Source: Ramlibacter aurantiacus
GTDB lineage: Bacteria > Pseudomonadota > Gammaproteobacteria > Burkholderiales > Burkholderiaceae_C
DNA length: 64,000 bases
Direction of reading: 5' to 3'
Assembly: GCF_016722895.1 (NCBI RefSeq)
Contig: NZ_JAEQNA010000001.1
Location: 1,054,001 to 1,118,000 of the forward strand
The position numbers and the translations under genes were made by a program. A model generated the notes under the pieces. That model was not told the DNA's origin. It made no database searches and saw only the letters and a program-made list of their open reading frames with translations. Shown piece after piece: positions 26,157 to 35,016 of this stretch (positions are counted from its first letter, which is position 1; the number at the start of each line of letters is the position of its first letter).

Positions 26157-26815
26157 AGCGGCACGACCCGGCCCTCACCACCCGCCTGGGCGTGCCGCGC
26201 CTGGGTGCCGCACTCATCGAGCAAGCCACGCGGCTGCCCACCGCCACGCTGCACGAAGCCGGCGGCAAGATCGGCGCGCTGCCCAGCGCCATCAAGCCCC
26301 TCGATGCGTCCATGCGCTTTGCCGGCACGGCCCTCACCGTGCACTCGCCGCCCGGCGACAACCTCTGGCTGCATCGCGCGCTGGAACGGGTGCAGCCCGG
26401 CGACGTGATGGTGGTCAGCTGCAGCGGCGCCTACGAGCACGGCTACTGGGGCGAGATCATGGGCACCATGGCCCGCGTCCGCGGCCTGGCCGCGCTGGTC
26501 ATCGACGGCTGCGTGCGCGACGGTGCGCTGCTCACGCAACTGGGCGTGCCGGTGTTCGCGCGCGGCCTGTGCATCCGCGGCACCGGCAAGGATTTCGGCG
26601 CCATCGGCTGGATCGATCATCCGGTGGCCATCGGCGACGTGGTGGTCGATGCCGGCGACCTGGTGGTCGGTGATGCCGATGGGGTGGTCGCCATTCCGGC
26701 GGCGCAGGCGGCTCCGGTCCTGGAGGCGGGCCGTGCCCGCGAGGAGCAGGAAGCCGCCATCCTGCGCCGGCTGGAAGCCGGCGAAGCCACAATGAACGTC
26801 TATGGCTGGAACTGA
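26153..26815 (+). CDS. RraA/LigK-like aldolase family protein (3)
   Basis: 220 residues from a GTG at 26153 that overlaps the previous stop (GTGA). A near-perfect ribosome site, GGAGGTGA at 26141-26148, decides this start. It is the closest of the three to true HMG/CHA aldolases (LigK/GalC type): PTATLHEAGGKIGALPSAIKPL, GDNLWLHRALERVQPGDVMVV, WGEIMGTMARVRGLAALVIDGCVRDG with the Arg-Asp pair, and VVGDADGVVAIP. I would assign the pyruvate-releasing aldol cleavage of the meta pathway to this one first. The next gene starts inside it, 14 bases before its end. Confidence 0.88.
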   Translation: MKRHDPALTTRLGVPRLGAALIEQATRLPTATLHEAGGKIGALPSAIKPLDASMRFAGTALTVHSPPGDNLWLHRALERVQPGDVMVVSCSGAYEHGYWGEIMGTMARVRGLAALVIDGCVRDGALLTQLGVPVFARGLCIRGTGKDFGAIGWIDHPVAIGDVVVDAGDLVVGDADGVVAIPAAQAAPVLEAGRAREEQEAAILRRLEAGEATMNVYGWN

Positions 26816-27584
26816 ACCCGCCCCCCCCCTGCTGGAGGTCGCCGACGGCATCGCCACCGTGACCCTGCGCCGGCCCGCGCACCGGAACCGGCTGGAGCAC
26901 GGCGACCTGCAGGTGTTGATGGCTCATTTCGAACACATCGACGCCGATGCCGGCATCCGCGTGCTGGTGCTCACCGCCGCCACCGAAGGCCAGCCGAGGC
27001 CGGTGTTCTGCGCCGGCTACCACATCGGCGAGTTCGACCAGGGCCAGGACCCCGACCTGTTTGAAAAAGTCGCGGACCGCCTGGCGCGGCTGCGTCCGGT
27101 GACGGTCTGCGGGCTCAACGGCAGCGTGTACGGCGGCGCCACCGACCTGGTACTGGCCTGCGATTTCCGCGTCGGGCTGCAAGGCATGGAGCTGCGCATG
27201 CCGGCCGCCGCGCTGGGCCTGCACTACTACCCGGGCGGCCTGCGCCGCTACGTGGCCACCTTGGGCCTGCAGGACGCGAAGCGGGCTTTCCTGTCCGCCC
27301 GGCCATTCTCGGCTGCGCGCCTGCTGCAGGCGGGGGTGCTGGACGAGTTGGCGCCCAGTGAAGAGTCGTTGCGCGCGTCGGTCGCGCAACTGGCCGGCGA
27401 GATCGCGGCGCTGGCGCCGTTGGCGGTGCAGGCGATGAAGCAGTCGCTCAACGACGTGGCGATGGGTGGCGCGGACGACGAGGTGCTGCGCGCGCGCAGC
27501 AGGCTGACGCAGGCGAGTGAAGATTTCTCGGAGGGACGGCTGGCGTTCCAGGAGAAGCGCCAGCCACGGTTCGTGGGGCGGTGA
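26802..27584 (+). CDS. Enoyl-CoA hydratase/isomerase family protein
   Basis: 260 residues of crotonase fold. First oxyanion segment FCAGYHIGEF; second NGSVYGGATDLVLACDFRV. The usual catalytic Glu region reads MPAAALGLHYYPGGLRRY, without the Glu of classical hydratases, so it may act as an isomerase or hydrolase. It overlaps the last aldolase gene by 14 bases and closes the right arm. A run of nine C at 26821-26829, in codons 7-10, is a possible slippage site that would shift the frame. Confidence 0.86.
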   Translation: MAGTEPAPPLLEVADGIATVTLRRPAHRNRLEHGDLQVLMAHFEHIDADAGIRVLVLTAATEGQPRPVFCAGYHIGEFDQGQDPDLFEKVADRLARLRPVTVCGLNGSVYGGATDLVLACDFRVGLQGMELRMPAAALGLHYYPGGLRRYVATLGLQDAKRAFLSARPFSAARLLQAGVLDELAPSEESLRASVAQLAGEIAALAPLAVQAMKQSLNDVAMGGADDEVLRARSRLTQASEDFSEGRLAFQEKRQPRFVGR

Positions 27585-27637
27585 CGCTCGCTGGGCCGCA
27601 TCGATCCCCGGGGTGCGTTCGATCCGGGCCTGTCGCC

Positions 27638-27852
27638 CACCGTTTGCCCACCGTTTGCCGTGAGCCTGTCTCCCACCGTCGCCCTGAGCTGTCGGCCACC
27701 GTTCCGTTCGCCTTGAGCTGTCTCCCACCGTTCGCCCTGAGCTGTCTCCCACCGTTCGCCCTGAGCTGTCTCCCACCGTTCGCCCTGAGCTGTCTCCCAC
27801 CGTTCGCCCTGAGCCTGTCTCCCACCGTTCGCCCTGAGCCTGTCGAAGGGCC
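27638..27852. repeat. Tandem array, about eight 24-bp units (left arm of repeat locus B)
   Basis: Starting about 50 bases after the catabolic operon, the motif CCGTTCGCCCTGAGC repeats with CTGTCTCCCA linkers, mostly every 24 bases (at 27735, 27759, 27783, 27807, 27832; less regular before that). The last copy, ending CCTGTCGAAGGGCC at 27852, is the full-length dispersed element. No coding sense is seen; open frames across it come from the lack of stop codons in the unit. Confidence 0.92.
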
Positions 27853-27955
27853 CCGGACGGGGATCGTGCCGGAGAAGACTTCTTCGTTCCGGGTCTTCGC
27901 AGCAATGGCTACAAGACTTCAGTTGAAGAGGCCTCGTCCCGGCAACGTCACGGCG

Positions 27956-28486
27956 GGGGCCCTTCGACGGGCTCAGGGCGAACGGGGTGACGCTCAGGGC
28001 GAACGGCGTGACGCTCAGGGCGAACGGGGTGACGCTCAGGGCGAACGGCGTGACGCTCAGGGCGAACGGGGTGACGCTCAGGGCGAACGGCGTGTGGCTC
28101 AGGGCGCGCGGCGTGACGCTCAGGGCGAACGGCGTGACGCTCAGGGCGAACGGCGCGAGGCTCAGGGCGCGCGGGGTGACGCTCGGTGCGCGCGGGGTGA
28201 CGCTCGGGCGTGCGGGGTGACGCTCGGGCGCGCGGGGTGACGCTCGGGCGTGCGGCGTGAGGCTCAGGGCGCGAGGGGTGACGCTCGGGCGTGCGGCGTG
28301 AGGCTCAGGGCGCGAGGGGTGACGCTCGGGCGCGCGGGGTGACGCTCGGGCGTGCGGCGTGAGGCTCAGGGCGCGCGGGGTGACGCTCGGGCGCGAGGGG
28401 TGAGGCTCGGGCGCGCGGGGTGACGCTCGGGCGCGAGGGGTGGGGCTCAGCGCGCGCGGGGTGATGCTCACGGGGGCGGCAGGCTC
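27956..28486. repeat. Tandem array, 25 units of 20-21 bp (right arm of repeat locus B)
   Basis: The full element in reverse orientation (CCCTTCGACGGGCTCAGGGC at 27960) is followed by 25 units, counted by the word GCTC from 27971 to 28466. Early units read GCTCAGGGCGAACGGNGTGAC (21 bp). Later ones drift to GCTCGGGCGYGCGGGGTGAC (20 bp). The change of length always goes with loss of one base in CAGGG/CGGG. Units carrying CAGGG recur inside the later half, so conversion or slippage has mixed old and new types. Not a CRISPR: there are no unique spacers. Confidence 0.93.
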
Positions 28487-28901
28487 ATCGCGACGGGAGC
28501 GGTTCCTCCCAGGCCGAGCGCAGCGATGGCCCGCGAAGAAAATCCCCTGTGGCTGCGCCGAGGAGCGCAGGGCGGCGGGGAAAAAGAAGCGCAGACTGTC
28601 TGAGCCCCGCAGGGGCGAGTTTCTGCGCTTCCCCCGCCGTCCGAGCACCGCAGGTTGCCCTCGGTACCCGCAGGGTGCCGAGGGACGCAGACAGTGGGGT
28701 CGCCTTTCTTTGGTTCCTTTCTTTGGCGAGACAAAGAAAGGGACTCGCCCGCCGGGGCGACATCCCGGCTAGCCGCGAGCGCTACAAGAACCGAACCGTA
28801 AAGGTGTCCTCCGGCAAGACCATGCAGGGGGCCCTTCGGCAGGCTCAGGGCGAACGGGTGGCGGGGCACACCCAGCGCCATGCCGTGGGTACGATCTCCC
28901 C
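28487..28901. repeat. Composite palindromic repeat block and one more copy of the dispersed element
   Basis: No gene is seen between the array and the flavoprotein gene. Three hairpins stand in line: GAAGCGCAGA (28586-28595) against TCTGCGCTTC (28622-28631); CCCTCGGTACCC (28658-28669) against GGTGCCGAGGG (28674-28684); and CCTTTCTTTGG against CAAAGAAAGG at about 28702-28741. I remember blocks of this look from many Comamonadaceae and Xanthomonadaceae genomes, but cannot check. At 28827-28858 lies one unexpanded copy of the dispersed element (CCCTTCGGCAGGCTCAGGGC), with the flavoprotein start 43 bases on. Confidence 0.75.
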
Positions 28902-30134
28902 ATGAAACAACGAGTCATCGTGCTCGGCGCCGGTATGGTCGGCACCTGCAGCGCCATCCACCTCGCCCTGCGCGGGCACGAGGTGCTGCTGGTGGACCGA
29001 GGCGACCCCGGGCGCGAGACCTCCTACGGCAACGCCGGCCTGATCCAGCGCGAAGCCGTCGAGCCCTACCCCTTCCCGCGCGAGTGGACGCGGGTGGCCC
29101 GCGCCGCGGCCAGGCTCGGAGTCGACGTCAACTACCACTTCGACGCCCTGCCCGCCATCGCACGACCCCTCGCGCGCTACTGGCTGAACTCGGCGCCTGC
29201 CGCGCATGCCCGCGCGTCCGCCGCCTACGAACGGCTGATCGCCCACTGCCTCACCGAACACCAGTTCCTCATGGACCGCATCGCCGCCGACGACCTGGTG
29301 CGCCGCGACGGCTACCTCTGGGTGTTCCGCCATGAATCGACCTTCCAGGAAGCCCGCGCGCGGGCCCGGCGGCTGGCCGAAGACAGCGGCGTGCGCCACG
29401 TCGTGCTGGAGACGGAAGCCGTGAGAGCGCTGCAGCCCATGCTGCAAACGCGCCTGCCGGCCATCCATTGGCTGGACCCGTGGGCGGTCAACGATCCCGG
29501 CGAACTCGTCGCGCGCTATGCCGCCTTGTTCCGGCAATCGGGCGGGCACATCGTCACGGGCGACGCGCTCACGCTGGCCGAATCGAGCACCGGCTGGCAG
29601 GTACGCACGGCGGAAGGCGTGGTCGATGCGCCGCACGCCGTGGTCGCCCTCGGCCCCTGGTCCGACGCCTTGCTGCGCCGCCTGGGCTACCGATGGCCCT
29701 TGTTCGTGAAGCGCGGCTACCACCGCCACTACCGCATGGACCCCGCGCCGCCGCTGGCGATGCTGGATGCCGATTCGGGGTTCGTGCTGGCGCCCATGCG
29801 GACGGGGGTGCGGCTGACCACCGGCGCCGAGTTCGCCCGCATCGATGCGCCCGCCACCCCGGTCCAGCTGCGCCGCGCCGAAGTGCTGGCGCGCGGCCTG
29901 CTGCCCCTGGGAGAACCGGTGGAAGCGACGCCCTGGCTGGGCGCCCGGCCGTGCACGGCCGACATGCTGCCGGTCATCGGGGCCGCGCCCCGCCACCCGG
30001 GCCTGTGGCTCAACTTCGGACACGCCCACCAGGGCTTCACCCTGGGCCCGGTCAGCGGGCGGCTGATCGCCGAGCTGGTCGATGGAAGTCCCACGCTGGT
30101 GCCGCTGGACGCGTACGCGCCGACGCGGTTCTGA
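28902..30134 (+). CDS. FAD-dependent oxidoreductase, D-amino-acid dehydrogenase (DadA)-like
   Basis: 410 residues. N-terminal dinucleotide-binding motif VIVLGAGMVGTCSAIHLALRGHEVLLVDRG, followed by SYGNAGLI, typical of DadA-type enzymes. The C-terminal part has the second FAD contact (PVIGAAPRHPGLWLNFGHAHQGFTLGPVSGRLIAEL). DadA relatives oxidise D-amino acids or other secondary amines and pass electrons to the membrane quinone pool. The gene is alone between a repeat block and the YetF-like gene; nothing nearby names the substrate, so proline-, glycine- or sarcosine-type oxidation cannot be ruled out. Confidence 0.88.
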   Translation: MKQRVIVLGAGMVGTCSAIHLALRGHEVLLVDRGDPGRETSYGNAGLIQREAVEPYPFPREWTRVARAAARLGVDVNYHFDALPAIARPLARYWLNSAPAAHARASAAYERLIAHCLTEHQFLMDRIAADDLVRRDGYLWVFRHESTFQEARARARRLAEDSGVRHVVLETEAVRALQPMLQTRLPAIHWLDPWAVNDPGELVARYAALFRQSGGHIVTGDALTLAESSTGWQVRTAEGVVDAPHAVVALGPWSDALLRRLGYRWPLFVKRGYHRHYRMDPAPPLAMLDADSGFVLAPMRTGVRLTTGAEFARIDAPATPVQLRRAEVLARGLLPLGEPVEATPWLGARPCTADMLPVIGAAPRHPGLWLNFGHAHQGFTLGPVSGRLIAELVDGSPTLVPLDAYAPTRF

Positions 30135-30222
30135 AGCCCCCGCGCGGCGACATGCGCTGCTACCATCCGCGCCCCCGGGGCCCGGCCCCGGGGGCGAGCG
30201 ATATCGAACATGAAGGACCGAT

Positions 30223-30747
30223 ATGTGGTTTGACTCGTGGAGCGGCATCGGCCGCGTGTTCCTCGTGGGGTTCGCCAGCTATGTGGTGCTGGTGCTGGTG
30301 CTGCGGGTGTCGGGCAAGCGGACCCTGTCCAAGCTGAACGCGTTCGACCTGGTGGTCACGGTGGCCATGGGGTCGGCCCTGGCGACCACGCTGCTGTCCA
30401 AGGACGTGGCCTTCCTGGAGGGCCTCGCCGCCTTCCTGGTGCTGGTGCTGGGGCAGTACGCGGTGGCGCGGCTGTCGGTGAATTCGGGCCGTTTCGCCCA
30501 CCTCGTGCGGTCGGAGCCGCGGCTGCTGGTGCACCGCGGGCGCTTCCTGGATGGCGCCTTGTCCGACGAGCGGGTCCTGCGCGACGAGGTGTTTTCCTCG
30601 ATCCGCGCCGCCGGCATCGGGCGCCTGGAGGACGTGCAGGCCGTCGTCCTGGAGACCGACGGTTCCATGACGGTCTTGCGTTCCCTTCCCGACCAGGGGC
30701 CGGGAACGCTGCACGGCGTGCGGCATCCGGATACCCCCGAGGCCTGA
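30223..30747 (+). CDS. YetF/DUF421-family membrane protein
   Basis: 174 residues. Three hydrophobic helices in the first ~80 residues (FLVGFASYVVLVLVLRVSGKRTLSKLNAFDLVVTVAMGSALATTLLS is characteristic, with the RxSGKRTL motif), then the YetF cytoplasmic domain (RSEPRLLVHRGRFLDGALSDERVLRDEVFSSIRAAGI). Inner-membrane protein of unknown activity; Bacillus relatives influence stress and spore membranes. It converges with the DUF2254 gene with only 17 bases between the stops. Confidence 0.9.
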   Translation: MWFDSWSGIGRVFLVGFASYVVLVLVLRVSGKRTLSKLNAFDLVVTVAMGSALATTLLSKDVAFLEGLAAFLVLVLGQYAVARLSVNSGRFAHLVRSEPRLLVHRGRFLDGALSDERVLRDEVFSSIRAAGIGRLEDVQAVVLETDGSMTVLRSLPDQGPGTLHGVRHPDTPEA

Positions 30748-30764
30748 GCGCTGAGCTGGGAGCC

Positions 30765-32093
30765 CTAGGCCGGCTCGTCCGGCTCCAGCCGCCGCATGTC
30801 CTGCGCCAGGTCCGCGGCCTGCCAGCGTGCCAGCATGAGCTGCGACGACCGGGCGGGGTCGGCCAGCGATCGCCGGATCGCCGTGGCGACCCAGGCGATG
30901 GCGCGGCGGCGCTGCGGATCGTCGGTGGCTTCGCCGATCGGGCGCAGCCGCTCCAGGATGCGCGCGAGCAGCAGCGGCTCCTGGCGGGCGTGGTGCACGA
31001 CCGCGCCGAACGAGCGGATGACGATGTCCCGGAAATCCGGCACCGGCGCGATCACGCGCAGCTTGCCATCGGCCATGCGATAGGGATCCGGCATGCGTCG
31101 GCGCGCCAGGCGCGACAGGAGCGCGGCCAGCCGGTCCACGCACAGGGCGGCGGTGGTCGGGTCGTTGATCCCGGGTGAGAGGGCCTTGACCGCGACATCG
31201 ACGAGTTGCTGGATGGCGAAGATCGGATCCTGCTCCACCGTCCGCTGCCGGCCCAGGGTGATCGCATCGAGCAGCAGTTTCTCCTGGGCTTCGTCGATGG
31301 GGGCGCAACCGCTCATCTCCACGACCACGCTGTCGCGCATCACGAAGTCGCCGATCCGGGGTCGCAGCCGCACCACCCGGTCCTGGGCGCAGGCGCAGGA
31401 AAGCAGGTCATCGCTGGCGACCGCGGTCAGGTAGCCCTCCGATGCGGCCCGGATGCCGGTCCAGGCCATGGGCACGACGACGACCGGCGGATCGGTGCGG
31501 GCGGGGCCTTCGCCGATTTCCTCGGGAAAGAGATTCGCGATCGCCTTGTCCGCCTCGTCGGCGATGCGGGCCACGATGAACGAGGCCTGGATGCTCTGGG
31601 CGACATGGTGGATGAAGAAGATCAGCAGCGCGATGGCCGCGAACGCGTAGGCCATCGCGCCCAGCACGGCGGCGGCAGGAATGAAGTTGCCGAGTTCTTC
31701 GTCGCTGCTGCGGATGGTCCGCAGGACCACCAGGCAATAGGCGAAGCAGCCGACGAAGATCCCCAGCACGTACTGGGTCGGACGGTCGCGCATGAAATTG
31801 CGCAGCACCCGGGGCGAATACTGCGAGGCCGCCATCGACAGCGCGACGATGGTGATGGAGAACACCACCCCGGCCACGGTGATCATGGAAGTGGCGATGG
31901 CGCTGAGCATCGCGCGAGAGCCGTCCGCCCCGGCCGCGAGCAGCCGCGGCCACTGGGCGACCATCTCGTCGCCCACCAGTTCAGACATCTCCACCAGCCC
32001 CACGGCCGCCGCGATCGACACCAGCACCATGATCGTCGGGACGAACCAAAGGCTGGAGCGCAGCAGGGTCCACAGGCGGCTGACTTCGTTCAT
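30765..32093 (-). CDS. DUF2254 membrane protein
   Basis: 442 residues, start at 32093 with GGAGGAG eight bases upstream. Four hydrophobic helices lie in the first ~170 residues, with the family signature MITVAGVVFSITIVALSMAASQYSPRVLRNFMRDRPTQYVLGIF and SIQASFIVARIADEADKAI. A large soluble part follows (ALSPGINDPTTAALCVDRLAALL). The role is unknown. The start overlaps the MscS stop by four bases, so it is translated with the channel and may work with it in envelope tension or ion balance. Confidence 0.9.
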   Translation of the reverse strand: MNEVSRLWTLLRSSLWFVPTIMVLVSIAAAVGLVEMSELVGDEMVAQWPRLLAAGADGSRAMLSAIATSMITVAGVVFSITIVALSMAASQYSPRVLRNFMRDRPTQYVLGIFVGCFAYCLVVLRTIRSSDEELGNFIPAAAVLGAMAYAFAAIALLIFFIHHVAQSIQASFIVARIADEADKAIANLFPEEIGEGPARTDPPVVVVPMAWTGIRAASEGYLTAVASDDLLSCACAQDRVVRLRPRIGDFVMRDSVVVEMSGCAPIDEAQEKLLLDAITLGRQRTVEQDPIFAIQQLVDVAVKALSPGINDPTTAALCVDRLAALLSRLARRRMPDPYRMADGKLRVIAPVPDFRDIVIRSFGAVVHHARQEPLLLARILERLRPIGEATDDPQRRRAIAWVATAIRRSLADPARSSQLMLARWQAADLAQDMRRLEPDEPA

Positions 32094-33067
32094 CGACGCG
32101 GCTCCTCCGGCGGACGGGCACCTTGCCGCTCCATCGCTTCGGCGAGCCGCGGCGCCCGCTCGGGCGGTCGGTCACCGGCGGGCCAGCCCTCCCGCTGGCG
32201 CCGACGGTCGCCGTCGGAGGCCTCGGTCTGGTCATGGAACAGCACCTGCTGCGTGGGAAACGGCAGGTCGATCCCCGCCTTCACCAGCGCGACCTTCACC
32301 CGTTCGAGCACTGCATCGCGCACCACGAAGACGTCGGCCTGGCGCGGAGGATGGATCCACCAGCGCAGCCGCAGGTTGACGCTGCTGCCGGCCAGGTCCA
32401 CCACCAGCGCCTCCGGCGGCGGATCGGCGAGCACGCCCTCGATGCCGCGCACGGCTTCGAGCATGGCGTGGCGAGCGTGCGCGATGTCGTCGCCGTAGCC
32501 GATGCCCACGTCGTATTCCAGGCGCCGCCTGTCGAAGGCCGTGTTGACCGTGACCGGATCGGTGAAGAGCGTCGAGTTGGGAATCACCACGCGCCGCCCG
32601 TCATAGGTGCGGATCAAGGTGGCGCGCGTCTGGATCTCCTCCACCGTGCCCTCGAAGCTGCCCGAGACGATCTGGTCACCGATGCGGAAGGGCTCGGCCA
32701 GCAGGATGAGGATGCCGGCCAGGAAGTTCTGCAGGATGTCGCGGAAGGCGAAGCCGATGGCGACGCTGGACAGGCCCAGCACGCTGATCAGCTGTCCGGG
32801 CGTGAAGCCCGGGATGGCGATCACCAGCGAGGTCAGCAGGCCCAGGAACAGGATGGCGCCGTACGCGAGCCGCCCGAGCACCAGGCCCAGGTTCTGGCGC
32901 CGCCGCCGGCGCACGGCGAAGGCGCGCGCGCTGGCGCGCACCACATGCGCGACGATGACGAACAGGACGAAGACGACGACGGCCACCACCAGGTAGGGCA
33001 GGCGCTGAGCGAACCCGGTGGCCATCGCCTGGACGGCGCCGGTGGCTTGCGACAGGTCGAATTCCAT
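32090..33067 (-). CDS. Small-conductance mechanosensitive channel (MscS family)
   Basis: 325 residues from MEFDLSQATG at 33067. Three helices precede the MscS domain: the pore helix region VLGLSSVAIGFAFRDILQNFLAGILILLAEPFRIGDQI is unmistakable, then the beta domain (GTVEEIQTRATLIRTYDGRRVVIPNSTLF) and the C-terminal domain. The last ~35 residues are a charged tail rich in Arg, Glu and Pro. Such channels open on membrane stretch to release solutes during osmotic downshock. It is the fourth gene of the minus-strand membrane operon. Confidence 0.94.
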   Translation of the reverse strand: MEFDLSQATGAVQAMATGFAQRLPYLVVAVVVFVLFVIVAHVVRASARAFAVRRRRRQNLGLVLGRLAYGAILFLGLLTSLVIAIPGFTPGQLISVLGLSSVAIGFAFRDILQNFLAGILILLAEPFRIGDQIVSGSFEGTVEEIQTRATLIRTYDGRRVVIPNSTLFTDPVTVNTAFDRRRLEYDVGIGYGDDIAHARHAMLEAVRGIEGVLADPPPEALVVDLAGSSVNLRLRWWIHPPRQADVFVVRDAVLERVKVALVKAGIDLPFPTQQVLFHDQTEASDGDRRRQREGWPAGDRPPERAPRLAEAMERQGARPPEEPRR

Positions 33068-33077
33068 GGCTTGCTGT

Positions 33078-34979
33078 TCAGGCCAGCGGCAGCTGGACGA
33101 TGAAGGTCGACCCGTGGCCCGGACCCTGGCTTTCGGCCCATACACGGCCGTTGTGGCGTTCCACTACCCGCCGGACCACGCTGAGCCCGATGCCCAGGCC
33201 GCGGCGCTGCACCCCGCGCGGCCCGACCTGGACGAAGAGCCCGAAAACGCGGTCGAGATCCTCCGGCCGCATGCCGATGCCGCTGTCCTGCACCCTCAGC
33301 TCAGCGCAGGGCACGGGCTGGTCCAGCCGGTGCAGTCGCACGTGGATCGAGCCGTTCGCCGGCGTGTAGCGCAGGGCGTTTACCAGCAGGTTGATGACCA
33401 TCTGCTGGAGCCGGTCGGCATCGCCCTCGATCTCGACCGCGTCGAGCGACAGATCCAGCCGGTGATCGCCCGAGGCCTGGGCCAGCTCGAGCACCTGCAC
33501 GGCCTGCCGCACGACGTCGGCCAGGTCGACGCGCGTGACCTCCAGCGGCACGTTGCCGCTGATGAGGCGGCCCACCTCGGTCAGGTCTTCGACCATCCGC
33601 GTCAGCGCGCGCGCCTGTCGCTGGATGGCCTGGGCGAGGCTGCGCGCGCGGGCATCGTGCTCCAGGCGCTTGTCCAGCGCGCCAGCCCCGTGCAGCACGG
33701 CGGCCAGCGGGCTTCTCATCTCGTGCCCCAGCACGCCCAGGAACTCGTCCTTGAAACGGTTGGCCTCGTCCGACTCCCGCCTGGCGGCCTGCTCCTTGGC
33801 CAGCAGCTCGGCCCTCGCCCGCTCGAGCTGCTCGGCCCGCTCGTCCTGTTGCCGAAGCAGCTCGGCCGCCTGCACCAGCCCTTGGCGGATCGTCTCGAAC
33901 TCGCGGATGGCGATGGGCGATTGCTCGACCTTGCGGTCCACGACCATGTGGGTCGCGTTGCGCGACAGCCGGTCCGCGCCACGCACGAGGACGTGCCCGA
34001 ACCACCAGGCCAGCGCCGAGCCGATGCCGGCCAGCGCCGCCACCAAGGCCAGGTGGTGGCGGATGCTGCTCAGCAAGGTCTCCTCCCAAGGCCCCGCCGG
34101 CACGGCGATGAGCAGGGTCCAACCGGTGCCGGGCAGCCGCGACCAGGCGCCGTACGCATCCACGCCTTCGCGTGTCACGACCCGCACCAGCCCCGTGCGC
34201 TGCTCGCCGAACGCGGGGGCCCAGTCGTCGCTCACGAACTTGCCGAGCCAACGCTGCGGCTCCGAGGTCCGGGTCACGATGCGGCGGTTGGTGTCGACCA
34301 CGGCCGCCACCCCGCCCTGCCGGCTGACCAGCGGCATCAGGCGCTGGGACCAGGCCGTCACGTCGATGCTGCCCACGAGCACCCGCTCGGCACCGCCCAG
34401 CACCACGGGCACCACGAAGGACGCGAGCAAGTCGCCCTGGCTGCGGCTCTCATACAGGTTGCTCACCAGCGGCTGCATCAGGTGCAGCGCCCGCTGCTCG
34501 TGTTCGATCAGCCGGGGAGGCACCCACCTGGACTCGCGCAGGCGCGTGTTCCAGATTTGAGAACCAGTCGCGGAGTTGAGCGCGACCGCCCTCAGGTCGG
34601 GGTTGATCGCCAGCAGCGCACGGGCGCGGCGTAGCAGGCTGGCTTCGGCCGCATCACGCTGCACCGGCAGGTCCAGCGTGATCGCCTGGAGCTTGCGCAA
34701 GCCCGATTCCAGTTCCCGTCCGATGGAATCGCCCAGCGCGTCCGCCACGCGGGCCAGCTGCGACTGCATCATGTCGCGCTGCGACACCCAGGTGCGCCAG
34801 CCCAGCCACGAGGCGATGGCTGCCGACGTGAGCAGCACGCTGAGGGTCAGGGCCAGTGTCACCGTGCGCAGGGACAGGCTCTGCGTCGAGCGAAGGGTCG
34901 GCGCCATCCGCGCAGATTTTGCCGGGGCGCGGTTCACTGGCGGGGCCGCTGGAGGCTGCGCGGCCGCATTGCGCGCCAT
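33078..34979 (-). CDS. Sensor histidine kinase with extracytoplasmic CACHE-like domain
   Basis: 633 residues if started at 34979 (MARNAAAQPP); Met at 34907 is an alternative, and the longest frame would overlap the AI-2E gene. A membrane helix (LALTLSVLLTSAAIASWLG), a ~250-residue periplasmic sensor of double-CACHE look, a second helix (HLALVAALAGIGSALAWWFG), a coiled linker, a HisKA domain with His near residue 419 (GVLGHEMRSPLA), and an HATPase domain (VNALRY, DSGIGM, GLGIGLSVVRRVVE). No response regulator lies nearby, so it is an orphan; the signal is unknown. Set between transport genes, it may sense envelope or solute state. Confidence 0.9.
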   Translation of the reverse strand: MARNAAAQPPAAPPVNRAPAKSARMAPTLRSTQSLSLRTVTLALTLSVLLTSAAIASWLGWRTWVSQRDMMQSQLARVADALGDSIGRELESGLRKLQAITLDLPVQRDAAEASLLRRARALLAINPDLRAVALNSATGSQIWNTRLRESRWVPPRLIEHEQRALHLMQPLVSNLYESRSQGDLLASFVVPVVLGGAERVLVGSIDVTAWSQRLMPLVSRQGGVAAVVDTNRRIVTRTSEPQRWLGKFVSDDWAPAFGEQRTGLVRVVTREGVDAYGAWSRLPGTGWTLLIAVPAGPWEETLLSSIRHHLALVAALAGIGSALAWWFGHVLVRGADRLSRNATHMVVDRKVEQSPIAIREFETIRQGLVQAAELLRQQDERAEQLERARAELLAKEQAARRESDEANRFKDEFLGVLGHEMRSPLAAVLHGAGALDKRLEHDARARSLAQAIQRQARALTRMVEDLTEVGRLISGNVPLEVTRVDLADVVRQAVQVLELAQASGDHRLDLSLDAVEIEGDADRLQQMVINLLVNALRYTPANGSIHVRLHRLDQPVPCAELRVQDSGIGMRPEDLDRVFGLFVQVGPRGVQRRGLGIGLSVVRRVVERHNGRVWAESQGPGHGSTFIVQLPLA

Positions 34980-35016
34980 CGTCCTACGCCACCGGAGCGG
35001 GGCAGCCGGCTGAGCT

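Noticed and set aside
24787-26815. RNase E inhibitor RraA as function of the three RraA-like genes
   Set aside because: The Arg-Asp metal/pyruvate site is kept and all three are in a catabolic operon, which favours aldolase-type enzymes.
27956-28486. CRISPR array
   Set aside because: Units of 20-22 bp follow each other without unique spacers, and no cas genes are near. The same holds for 39040-39230.
27581-28648. Coding genes across repeat locus B on either strand
   Set aside because: Open frames arise only because the repeated unit lacks stops in those frames; the predicted peptides are simple repeats with no start or ribosome site.
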